Of a DNA stretch of 64,000 nt, positions 10,996 to 21,409 are shown piece by piece (position 1 is the first letter of the stretch; each line of letters opens with the position of its first letter). A model generated the notes under the pieces. It was not told the origin of the DNA. It did not search any database and worked only from the letters and a program-made list of their open reading frames with translations. The stretch is from NCBI RefSeq assembly GCF_002878395.1, contig NC_061117.1, positions 222,768,034 through 222,832,033 of the forward strand, given 5' to 3'. The DNA is from Capsicum annuum. Lineage: Eukaryota > Streptophyta > Magnoliopsida > Solanales > Solanaceae. A program made the position numbers and the translations under genes.

Positions 10996-12540
10996 ACTAA
11001 ACATAGTAAGATTTCTATCGCCTGTTAATCTTCCTTTTGTGTAGTTTACTTGCTCTAGAGTTGTTGCTTGGTTTACCTATTTTAGTCTTCAGTCCGTATC
11101 TTAAGTATATGATTTCCATTCAGTGCTTTGGTTTGTTAGTTAATTATAACATGCTGATTTTGGCAAAAGATGAAAGTCATTACTTTATTTCACAGAGAAG
11201 TTGTAACCGAACATAATTTCAAATTCAGACCAGAAAACCGATGAAAAGCAACATACCCTACATTGTGCTTGGACTTTTGTACGCATATCTAATATACCTC
11301 TCTTGGATACCAGATACAATTCGGCTCATGTTTGCTGGTAAATACTGGCTTCATAGGTCTGTGCATAGCAACATGATAATTTGTACAAATTGCATGGTCG
11401 GGATCTTAACAATTTCTTCCATTCTGCAGCCTGGTATAGCTAAGATGTTCCCAACGAGGTGATGTTAGCTTCTGCATGAATTCATCTGTTGGCCATGGAT
11501 CTTTTTGCTGCAATGTCAATCTCTAGACGTCTATCTTTGTTGGGCTATTTTTCTTTGCTTTTTTGTTTGGACAACATTGAGGAGTGAGGAGGATACCATT
11601 GTTACACATCTAACTTGAGTATTTCACTTGAAACAGGCAGGTTTATCATGACGTATTGGAGAATGATATCGAGACCCGCCATTCTGTGTCTCTGTGCTTG
11701 CTGTTTTGCCCTGTTGGGATTCTTACTCACTCCATCGCCAAAGCTCTAACTAGTAGCCCAGAAAAAAGAGAGTGTAGGACTCATTAACCGATGGTTTAGG
11801 CCTTTTTATGTTATCCGTAAACGATCAGCCAGTGTGTGTATAGTAATTAACCTTCAGGTTATGGAATTGCTGTTACAGTCTACATATCTGATGCAAAATC
11901 GCATTCATGCAAATTTTTTTTTATATTTATAGTAATTAACTCCGATGTCTGTGTCATTACATGAATGCATTTACAAACAAGGATTACGTTCCCCTGCTAA
12001 AGCTTTCTAAGTAGAGCTCATCGCATCCAACTTACTTCGTGCAATTTACATCTCTGGTGTGATTTGCAAGTTATTGCACATAAACAGGTTTACCTGATAC
12101 ATATTCAAAGATTTGCCTGTGAATTTGTCATGTATGGAGCTATTCTGCAGGATCATTTGGCATAGCCTGTGAATTTCAATGGAGAAACATGGTCGTTAGA
12201 ATTCATATAGACGACTGCAACTTGTTTGAAATTGAGTCGTAGTAGTCATTACTAGAGATTAAAATGCATTATTTCAAGAATCGCTCATGAAATTATTTTC
12301 CACTTAACGGTGATCTTGATATGTGGTTTTGGAATATAGAAGAAACCATTAGATAATTGGCCTATGATTCTGTGAAAAATCCCACCAGGCTCGCCTGACG
12401 CCCTATCTTTGGCCTAGGTGGAGAGGAGGCCCATTCGACAACCATAACAGTTGTAAAGCAACTGGGAGGACTGTAGATAGAGGGTGAAATGAGTTGGGTT
12501 GAAATGGGTCAAAATGGGGGTCAAAACCCAACCCGTTGAA
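10996..12540. other. Intergenic region downstream of PMD1
   Basis: No ORF with recognisable content. A 73-codon hydrophobic ORF at 11241-11462 matches nothing I know. The first few hundred bases are probably 3' untranslated sequence of PMD1. AATTAA- and TTGTTTG-rich stretches are typical of plant intergenic DNA. Confidence 0.4.
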
Positions 12541-12558
12541 CACTTACTAAGTTTATTA

Positions 12559-12695
12559 TTTTATTTGTTTCTTTATAATATAAATACGCTCTTTAACTTG
12601 ACTTCAACTTGCATTTATGTCAAGTTTAATTGTTTTATTTGTTTCTTTCTAATATAAATACGCTCTTTAACTTGACTTCAACTTGCATTTATGTC
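12559..12695. repeat. 74-bp tandem duplication including a MITE arm
   Basis: The block TTTTATTTGTTTCTTT through ACTTGCATTTATGTC occurs at 12559-12621 and again at 12633-12695, with one substitution seen in the first 20 bases. The second copy overlaps the left arm of the foldback MITE at 12661. Confidence 0.85.
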
Positions 12696-12877
12696 CTCCA
12701 ACTTTGTGTCTTCACAAGTAGACACTTAAACTTGTACAAAGTTCAACAAGTAAACACACGCGTCCTATGTGATGTCCTACGTATGTTTACTTGTTCAATT
12801 TTAGACAAGTTTAAGTGCCTAAATGAGCACATCCAAAATTGGAGGATATAAATATCAGTTGATGCCAAGTTAAAACG
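12661..12877. mobile_element. Foldback MITE of about 215 bp
   Basis: The left arm (CTTTAACTTGACTTCAACTT, CATTTATGTCCTCCAA, AGACACTTAAACTTGT, TTCAACAAGTAAACA) is repeated in inverted order in the right arm to about 12877 (ends TTGATGCCAAGTTAAAACG). Nearly the whole element is one long inverted repeat of about 100-bp arms, so a transcript would fold into a hairpin. No transposase is present. Ends and target duplication are not resolved. Confidence 0.7.
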
Positions 12878-13022
12878 CATGCAAATAGCATAATTATAAT
12901 CAAACAAGCAATTTATTTTTTTTTATAAAAAGAGTAACTGCTACATTAAACGCAAAGAGTTGCTACATTAAACACAAAAATGAGTTTTTGGTATAATGAT
13001 CTACTGGAATTCAAAAGGCATG

Positions 13023-13778
13023 TCATGCATTGTATATTATAGGGTACGCCATTATTGTTGAACTTGAACCAATCCCATTATTCGCCAACCAATTTTCTGC
13101 CTCAATCTTCATAGAATAATCTGCATCCTCAAACTGATAATCATCAATGGTAAGAGGTTGAATATCCATCCCCGTGCCCACACCACTTTGAATATTTGCT
13201 TGAAAGAAGTTGTAGTTGATAGAAGGCCACAAAGAAGTAGCTTGGTTCATCAAGTTGTTGTAGTTGTTGTTCATGAGCTCGGTGTAGTCCCTTATTTCTT
13301 GATGAGAAAGTAACGAGGAGTTTCTAGTAGTCGTGCTCTTCAAGAATTCGGCTTTTCCTTTTGCATCCTCTATCCTTTTCTCAAGAACACGAGCAAGATT
13401 TTGCAATTCTTTTTCAGATAAATAGTCGAATCTTGAATCCCAAGTAGGGTACTTTTCTACTTTGATCTCAGGATTTTTCCTTTGGTTTTCGAAGAAGTTG
13501 GAAAAAGTCGTAGCCCTTTTGCTCCGGCATGTGAGTGGTTGGTTCTTGTAGAGATTTATCAGCTCGTCAACTTCTTTTGGATCATTGGGCCATATTTGAA
13601 CTCGTTGAGAAGTATCTTGATCAGTAATTCCTCCGTATATGATCATGCATACTTTGATGCCACAAAGTATCACGAGCTCTGAGATTTTCTTGACTAAGCT
13701 AGCCTTTCGCTTCACCAAAGTTGACTTCCTATTCTTATGATCTTGAATAAATTCCATGTTGATTTTCGCTCTTCCCAT
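13023..13778 (-). CDS. Type I MADS-box transcription factor
   Basis: A single-exon frame of 251 codons from the ATG at 13776-13778 (MGRAKINME) to TGA at 13023-13025. Residues 1 to about 56 form a MADS domain: basic RKSTLVKRKASLVKKISEL, then the LCGIKVCMIIYG beta strand. The absence of a keratin-like K-box, the intronless structure and a WPNDPKEVDELINLYK segment after the domain point to type I, closest in style to the M-beta/M-gamma groups. These often act in female gametophyte or endosperm, as nuclear DNA-binding dimers. The C-terminal half is rich in N, Q and S, with no named domain. Six upstream in-frame codons lack an ATG, so 13778 is preferred. It is the only cellular gene here without visible damage. 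Confidence 0.85.
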   Translation of the reverse strand: MGRAKINMEFIQDHKNRKSTLVKRKASLVKKISELVILCGIKVCMIIYGGITDQDTSQRVQIWPNDPKEVDELINLYKNQPLTCRSKRATTFSNFFENQRKNPEIKVEKYPTWDSRFDYLSEKELQNLARVLEKRIEDAKGKAEFLKSTTTRNSSLLSHQEIRDYTELMNNNYNNLMNQATSLWPSINYNFFQANIQSGVGTGMDIQPLTIDDYQFEDADYSMKIEAENWLANNGIGSSSTIMAYPIIYNA

Positions 13779-13858
13779 ATCGAGGATTTTGCCCAACCCA
13801 CCACGTCTAATTCTCCAAATCGAGGATTTTGCCCAAACCTACCACATTTAATTCTCCA
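13779..13858 (-). repeat. 40-bp tandem duplication in the MADS gene leader
   Basis: ATCGAGGATTTTGCCCAA plus about 22 further bases occurs at 13779-13818 and 13819-13858 with a few differences. It abuts the start codon and so lengthens the probable 5' untranslated region. Confidence 0.8.
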
Positions 13859-13893
13859 AGAAGGAGAGAGTGTACAATGCTTTAGGAATCCCC

Positions 13894-13901
13894 TATTTAT
13901 A
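13894..13901 (-). promoter_or_regulatory. Candidate TATA box of the MADS-box gene
   Basis: TATAAATA on the minus strand, about 115 bp upstream of the start codon and in a suitable context (CTATAAATAGGGG). Confidence 0.5.
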
Positions 13902-14049
13902 GATTCCAAATAGTACCCTAACTTAGAATAATACTGTTCTCCCAGTCGGAAGTTCCGTAAAATCACCCAATATTTTAACCGGTTTCTGCTGATCAACATA
14001 GTTAAACATTTCCCACCATTTGGTTAACTTTTTGGGCACCTTGACAACC

Positions 14050-15300
14050 ATCAGAACTCTAGACTTTGTGGACAAATCCATCCTATAATAACACACAAGA
14101 TGTTATCTCAAAAATTCGACAGGAGTAGAAGATTCCCAACCCTTGGGATTTTTGACGCAAACATATGTCTATGGGACAGACCACATTCATGACTCCAATT
14201 TGCCGAACAGAAGTACTGAGCAAAATCAGTCTACTAGGCAAACAATTCTAGATTACGGGGTGAGAGACCTAGGCTAATAAGAAGACAAAGACCAACACAA
14301 AGATTTACCGGACCCACGGAGGGTTGCCTATATATCCCACCCCAAGGGAAGGGAATCGGGTATGCGTAGTTCATCTAGATTGGACAATTAACGATTAACT
14401 AATACATTGACCCTAACTTAAGAGACACTACCAAAAATAAACGAAAAAAAACTTTTGGATTTTCAGCTAGACACTTTAACTAAGACTGACACCACCAATT
14501 ATGAAGAAATTTTTTTTTGATATTTTTGTTTTTGACAAATAAGTAGAAGAGGCAAACAAAACATTTTTTTTTTTTTGAATTTACGGTACTTTGAGAAGAC
14601 AAATGCAAAACGTAAAATTTTTTTTTTTGAGTTTTTGGATTGTGAAGAACCAAAGCCATAAAGAATTCTAAAATAAACTACGACATTCCTCTTTTTTCAT
14701 TCTTTTCGACTCATTTTTTCTATTTTTTTCTTTTTCGTTTTTGCCTACGCACCTTACTCCTAACAATTTTTTTTTTCAAAAATCAGTATGTCAAATGACC
14801 ACGTTACCCTTAAAAAATGCAACAGTTAGCACGTAAGGATACTTTAGAGGGGAGTCTCCTATAATGGGCCATGTGGGTCCCGCTAGGTCTCCGTATGATG
14901 CACATAAGCATGACCTAAAGGCTGACCTACATTGTGGTTCACTAACAAGGCTGTTCGGGGGAGCGTATGGTCGATAGTGGCTGCTTTGCTTTCCACCTAC
15001 TCCATAACACCGACGGCTCCCCCCCTAAAATAAGGGTGACTCAACTAGAGATTGTGTACAACACGTGTACTACGGACTTGTTACAGAAAGAAGGCCGGGG
15101 GGTGGACTCATGATGACAGATATAAAGCGGTAACACATAGGATAAATACTATAAACAAAGAGCACGAAAACGCACAAAAGTGAAAATAACATCAACAATA
15201 ATCACAAATAATGCTTATACACTCGTAATGCCAAACAAAGCCGATACGACTCAAAAATAAGCTCGAATTCTCATACTGTCCCCAGCAGAGTCGCCAGAGC
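14050..15300 (-). mobile_element. Ogre/Tat-type leader region, truncated
   Basis: Adjoins the primer site of the LTR at 15301 and so should be the 5' untranslated part of the same minus-strand element. It has no ORF, is rich in T and A homopolymers (14510-14790), and contains a CCCACCCCAAGGGAAGGGAA stretch similar to Ogre leaders. The gag and pol genes expected farther left are missing: unique DNA with the MADS gene lies there instead. The left boundary is only approximate. Confidence 0.5.
15279..15296 (-). other. Primer binding site, tRNA-Arg type
   Basis: On the minus strand TGGCGACTCTGCTGGGGA lies four bases after the LTR end. It matches the tRNA-Arg-type primer site used by Ogre/Tat elements. 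Confidence 0.75.
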
Positions 15301-17377
15301 TGTCATACCCCTTTTTACGCACTCCAAAAATTTATGGTTATAATTTAATGTTCGAAAAGGATTTTATTATTTAAGTGACAAGAAATGAAAATTTGTTTTG
15401 GAAAAGGATTATTTACATTTTTTACTCAGAGTCGCCACTTGGCATAACCCGGTGTGCCAAGTCACCATTAGAAAATCCTTTCCAAAACCATTTGACTCTT
15501 AAACTGGTTTGCGAACAGAGATTCCGGCTAAGAATTCTGTTGACCGAGGGGAAGGTGTTAAGCACCTCTCGATCCCGTGGTTCAACCACGGTCGCTTGGT
15601 AGAGTGTATTGACTATTTTTTGGCACTAAGAAATGTATAAACCACACAAAAAGCACGCAAAATAATCAAACAAAAAAAAAACAATCCGAAATGTAAAGTC
15701 CAGTCCAATTATTACAACCCGAAATAAAAAGGGATTGAAAGTAAACCTACGCTAATCCTAAATTAATGCTCTACCCGATGCCTCGGGCCTTCACCACGAA
15801 CGTCCTCGGGGTACATGATACCTCGGGGCATTCCCCGGTGAATAAATATATACAGATACTTCGGGGCATTCCCCGGCCAAATTATACAATTAAATTAAAT
15901 GCGACAAAAAAATAAAACCATTCCAACACATATTTCAAACATGTCATCAATCCACCATGCCTAAATTTGCCTACCGAATCTACCATTTGCATATCCAATT
16001 AGCGACCTAAAATCGTGACACTATCGAGTTCACCAACATTATTCATGTTTATTCCAAGTTGAATAAAAAGTAACAATAAAACCATCATTAACCCAAATTC
16101 ATCATTTTATCAATATTGTAATTCCACCCCAATTTTCCTTTTATCAGCCCATTAAAACATGACCAAACTCATTCCTCAAACCAACATAGCCGAATCACTA
16201 ACGTCATGATCAACATCAATTAAATAAACCGATCAAACTACGATAATTAAAGAGGCTCAAACACACTGTCAAAAATTAACCATCAAACTCAAACATGAAC
16301 CACACAAATCAAGGACATCATCACAGATAAAATGAGAAGAGATAGAGTTGAAGAATTTGGACCTTAATTTTATTTCAAATCGGATCGTTCAACTGAAACC
16401 GCTTCACGGACTCAACGAATCTTGACTCTAGAACCCGTTAGCCCTCGAATAGAATCAATTCAGCCACGAAATGAAACCCCGATAAGTATACAAAATTTAA
16501 ACTAATAAAAGAAGAAGGCCACAACCCCGAATGACGATTTAGTGGTCGGAACTGACGCTAGCCGGTGGGATTTGACCAAAAAATAAGAGGCACGAGCTTA
16601 GAACGTGATTTCAGATTGTAATAGAGCTGGTGGTACTGTTTTCCGTCAGGTTTCATCGGAACAGTAGACAGGCCATGGCTATTGACGTTTGGGCAGTGAT
16701 TTCGGTGGATCTCCGGCGATAACCCACTGGAGAAAATACCTCTTACCTCAATTTTGTTCTCATCTCAGCTTTTCTCTCTCTATTTTCTCCAATCTCTCTC
16801 TCTTGTCTCCCTATTCTCATGTCATTTTAGTGGATGTGTGTGTGATTGTGCGTTTTCACTGAGAGAGTGCATTTTTTGGTGAGATGTGAGTGTGTTTGCG
16901 TGACTGATATGTGGATCTGTGTGTGTTCAGTGTTTATCGCTGAGGGTATATTTATGGTGGTGTGCGACGGTGAGAGGATTATGAGAGTGGTGCGTGAATT
17001 CTATTTTTTTTTCTCTAGAAAAAAAATGAAAATGGAAGATAATGGTCGGTTTCCTTATGGAGAGGATGAGATGACGATCATAAAACAAAATTGGTCCCCT
17101 GTGTAAAAATGTGAGGGGGGTATATGGGTAGTGGTGAGGTGGGGTAGAGTTTTTTTAGGATAGGGTAGGTAGGTGTTGTTTTTTAATTGGAGGGATAAGG
17201 GTTAGGTGTCTATTTTTGTTTGGGTAGGTTGCTAGTAAGACAAAATTAGTTAAGGGATTGTTACTTTTGTTATTTGTGGAGGGATTATCACACGGGTGAG
17301 GGTACACGGTAGGATAACATAAAATGGGTAAAAGTGAATAAAATTGAACTTTAAGAGGACGAAATCACGTGTCTACA
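15301..17377 (-). mobile_element. 5' LTR of an Ogre/Tat-type Ty3 element, 2077 bp
   Basis: On the minus strand the LTR starts TGTAGACACGTGATTTCG and ends GGGGTATGACA, the terminal words typical of Ogre LTRs, and is followed by the tRNA-Arg primer site. It includes a CT-rich stretch near 16770-16820. Right of the LTR the sequence is the interior of element E (CCATGTACCATCTAACTAG, compare 23741 in F), so this element inserted into E. Its left flank is lost, so no target duplication can be checked. An 86-codon ORF at 16846-17106 is not recognisable. Confidence 0.75.
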
Positions 17378-19040
17378 CCATGTACCATCTAACTAGTCTT
17401 TCTCCATCTAGCAACTTAACGGTACTACTAGCCACACGTAACATGCGATAGCCTTAGAAAACGCCGCAACTCCATATCACTTTGGGCATATTTCTACATC
17501 ATACATACAACATCATACTTCACTATAGCTCAAATAAACTTAAGCTCTTGTATATGCTGTCTAAGCCTCTCAGATCACTTCTTTATAACTAGTATTATTA
17601 TCCAAGAAATCATCACATCTTCCTTCATGGCCATCAACTATTTAAACTTAATGTGTAGTGCTAAACATGGTTTACAATCCAACCTTACACACAATTATCA
17701 CTTGGAAAAAAGAAAAAAAATATAAAATAAAACATCAAGAAACACTAGTACACTAGAACTCCATAACAACAACATTCGACCATAATCATATGGCCTACCC
17801 TATTCACAATCCATTAACACATCCTCCTTCTACACACCATTACTATCTACCCCTTATAGCTAAACTTAGTCCATAACTCTATAAGTTTCAATTAAACTCC
17901 CTCTGCAATCTCAGGGACGCCTAAATTAACTACACTCATCCACCAAGTGCCTTCATCAATAACCTATACTCTTCTTGCACAACAAACACCGTCAACAACT
18001 CTTTTCATACTTCAAGCAAACAATAATTCACCTTAACAAGTAACTCCTTCTCTACTTTCTACTAAACTAACACACAAGAACGCATCACTTCATTACCAAC
18101 TCAATATCATGCAAAAAGATTCAGCTATACATATAGTCAATAAATTACCCTTACCAATTTTCTAGCCATTATGCCACTAAACCCCAGTTCCAACCAATAC
18201 AAGAACAACAAGTTGCTAGTGAATAAAAATAGGCCCCACACGGCTCCACTAGACTTTAATTTTTGTGTTTTGAACAAAAAATGAGATGAATGACAAGGCA
18301 ACTATGCTAGTGAATCGAAAGAGCTCCACACGGCTTCACTAGACTTTCAGTTTCAACAATACAATGATAACAAGATTAAAAGAGATAGAAACTTGACAAA
18401 CAATAATCAGTGATCTAAGAATACATATCTTACTCTGTATGAATAAAAATTTGAGTCAAACACTCCCCCCATAGACTATCATACAATCCACACATATCAC
18501 TAGCTACCACATTGGTCTATCACTATAAAGGGGTAAATCATCCTCAAACATCGGTTATTCAAATAAAATGTTTATTTATACAAAATTCACCCTCACTCTA
18601 ACTTCTAACTTTGTGACTTCATATCACCAACTTCTTGGTCTAACATCACTACAAATAGGTCATGACACCGACACTTACCTTATACTACTACTCGGGTGAA
18701 AATACAGTTCCAATATTCTGCTACACATTATTTCCCCTGAAGCATGACGTCTGCAACTTAAATTTTGAAAGGGACTGAGTACACTTAATACTGCAGGCTG
18801 AAAAGCACGATTTCATCAGAATTAAAGTTCACACTAGAATCAATGAAATCTGAGGCTCTAACAGACTCTTCACAAGTCCTTGCATAATTTCAAAATCTTA
18901 AATGGCTCAATCAGAAAGAACCATATCATTTAGACTCTAAAACTCTATACTTGAATCATCCCAATACTGAGACATGTCTGAGAACATCAGAGTAAGAAAA
19001 GAATTGGGATGACTATTACTTTTGTATGGGCAACACCATA
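17378..19040 (-). mobile_element. Element E, interior (left part)
   Basis: Non-coding, and matches the interior of F over its length (for example CTAGTCTTTCTCCATCTAGC here against 23750-23770). It is the part near E's 5' end and holds two copies of the family stem-loop (18216-18252 and 18307-18342). It is cut on the left by the Ogre LTR and on the right by F. The rest of E's interior and its 3' LTR are not in the window. Confidence 0.75.
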
Positions 19041-21394
19041 TTTCATGACTCGAATCGGGGCCCTGGTCGTGACGAGCATTCCCAAACCTGAAGGCCCGAA
19101 ATGCCCTCTGTCTATCTGGTAATCATGCACATAATTCATATGATCAAATTAATACGGAATAGACACAATAATATGGAAACATGGTCAACAATTTAAAACA
19201 GTTAAAGGACTGAAAACATGCCCAACAATATTTAATAAACATTTGCAACAGTCTGCAAAATCTCTACAAAATACTATCTAAATAACTGGGACAAGGCCCC
19301 TAGTAGACCAAAAGCCATACAGAAATAAATACCTAAATTACTAGGCCTTCCGAAGCAAAGAAGCCTCACCAACTAAACTTTGAGACAACCCTGTCTGTAG
19401 ACTCTACTGAGGATCTGGACCCCTAGACTGTGCCTCAGTACCTGGGAGGAAGGGGGTGTCAGCACAATTGTACTAGCACGCGAAGCAATCCAAAATAGAG
19501 TAATTGAGCATATATATATATATAATACGTGAGAGAAAATGTTCATCAAACATTATGCAAAAAATAGTTTTTGAAAAACACATGGGCACCTTCTGAAAAC
19601 ATGTAACCTGTTTGTAAATCTCAAACTCTGATCTGTGTATTACTTCTGAGTTAGGCGGTATCCCCTACAAGTCTGATATTCCACGGGCGATATGGAATCC
19701 GCCATTGACTCGCGGGGAAGCCTCCAAACTGAGTATGCCGCAAGGGTTGGAGTTCATGAATCTGATATGCCACACGACACTTAAGTCAACGTATAATAAT
19801 ATACTCGGGTCGGCAAACCACGATTTTAGGCAATGAATTTCCTGAATTCAAGCCCTCTTCATGGAACCACCTAACATCTCTGTATGCCCATTTTTAACCT
19901 TTTCTGTACATGCAACATTCTGAATGTCTAAAATCATGATAGTCTAAAATGTCTATTAGTCTGAGTCTGATATGGCATTGGTCTGAATTGGTATCATCAT
20001 ACCACGACTTGCAAGTCATGATTTTTGAGCCATAATATATTAAGCTAAATCTTTCATTTAAAGCATAATTTAGACCACCAAAAACATGCAACTGCTATAG
20101 AAGATTTTGTGTTTCGAAACTCAAGTCAAAATCTTGTAAAAACTTCATCAACATATGGTGGTCTAGTGCCTTTAGCAAATCCATGCACTCTTTAATTACA
20201 TGCATTATGAACATTAAACATTCATGCTAGATTCCCTCTTTAGTGATTTAAAACCACCTTTAAAGCATAACAAGAGTTCAATCATTTCATATAGTACTTT
20301 TCAGGGATGCATTGCAAAACAATTCATATGCTATGAGAAATATGACAAATTCACTAAAGAGGCAATTCACCGAAAATCATGCTCTCAACAAGAATTCATT
20401 CTTAAATACATGGTTTCATATAGTCATATTCTCAAATCACTTTGGGGAAAATCAAAAGACCAAAACAATGATGTTAAAATATTTAATACATGAATATATA
20501 TATATAGATTCAAAAACCCTATTCTAAAACATGATTTTTCTATGCCCATGAGAATTTAGGAAAACCCCACGTACCTCTATTTTGGAAAATAATAGGTGCT
20601 TCTTGAAGCCTGTGGATTGGGGATTCTGAATCTCTAATCAATTTTGAAAATCCACAGTTAAATCTTGATTTATTTGGGTTTTTAGTTTGAAACCCTTGGG
20701 AGTGTTCTTGAGAATTTTAGATGAATGTGGGTGCATTTTGGAGAATTGGGGACTGAATTTCGTGTTTATGGCTGAATAAAGGTTGGAAACGGACCATTTT
20801 TTCCCAAAAACGGAGTGTTTAAGTCACTTGAAACCATAAGATATGTGCCGCATATGATATCACTTATATTTACATAGGCACCGCATATGATATCGCCTAT
20901 ATTTACATAGGTGCTGCATATGATATCTCCTATATTTACATAGGCGCCGCATATGATATCGCCTATATTTACATAAGCGCCGCATATGCTATCGCATATG
21001 CTTTCCAGTGGCCCTGTGCGATTGGTTAGGCGACGCATACTACTTTGAAAGGCCATAAATTCTTGCTCGGGTGTCATATTTTAGAAAAATTGGTATTGTT
21101 GGAAAGTTAACTCAAAGACCTATCATTTGACACATAGTAAACTCTCTAATTCAACATAGACAAAGAGTTATGGTCGATGGAAGCTTACACAAATTACAAC
21201 ATCCACTAAAACTTAATCGATTGAAATAGTTTCAACTCATCCTTGAGTTGAAGGACCTCTATGGTATAAATTCATGCTCAAATGGATTTACATACTACAT
21301 AAACATACCAAATTGGCATAGGATTTATGGCTCTGGGATTATCAACGCATCAGAGTCATGGTTTTTATTCTAGCCCAACATGCGGGGTGTTACA
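19041..21394 (-). repeat. Element F, 3' LTR
   Basis: 2354 bp. The outer end is mutated (TTTCATGACTCG where the other LTR has TGTCACGACCC); the inner end is GCGGGGTGTTACA. It includes a (TA)n run near 19510 and the 33-bp minisatellite at 20848-21001. Confidence 0.88.
20848..21001 (-). repeat. 33-bp minisatellite in the F LTR
   Basis: Four units begin at 20848, 20881, 20914 and 20947 with a partial fifth at 20980. The core on the plus strand is CCGCATATGATATCGCCTAT followed by ATTTACATAGGCG. The period is a multiple of three, which yields a repetitive but meaningless minus-strand ORF (20766-21077). The homologous stretch in the other LTR is 27294-27450. Confidence 0.9.
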
Positions 21395-21409
21395 TTATCT
21401 CCCCCTTGG
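21395..21409 (-). other. Polypurine tract of element F
   Basis: CCAAGGGGGAGATAA on the minus strand, directly before the 3' LTR start; the family's stem CATTCGGGGATGAATG lies just upstream of it (21413-21428). Confidence 0.85.

Noticed and set aside
11241..11462. 73-codon hydrophobic ORF downstream of PMD1
   Set aside because: No family resemblance, no sign of conservation, and lies in probable 3' flanking sequence.
12360..12540. GC-richer stretch with GGGTCAAAACCCAACCCG-type words
   Set aside because: Could be a TE remnant, but no ends, ORF or second copy was seen, so it is not called.
16846..17106. 86-codon ORF with a cysteine-rich start
   Set aside because: Located inside the Ogre LTR on its antisense strand; low-complexity GTG-rich sequence explains it.
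20766..21077. Minus-strand ORF with repeated IGDIICGAYVN units, as if a repeat protein
   Set aside because: It lies wholly in an LTR and arises from a 33-bp minisatellite whose period is a multiple of three; the other LTR copy is broken.
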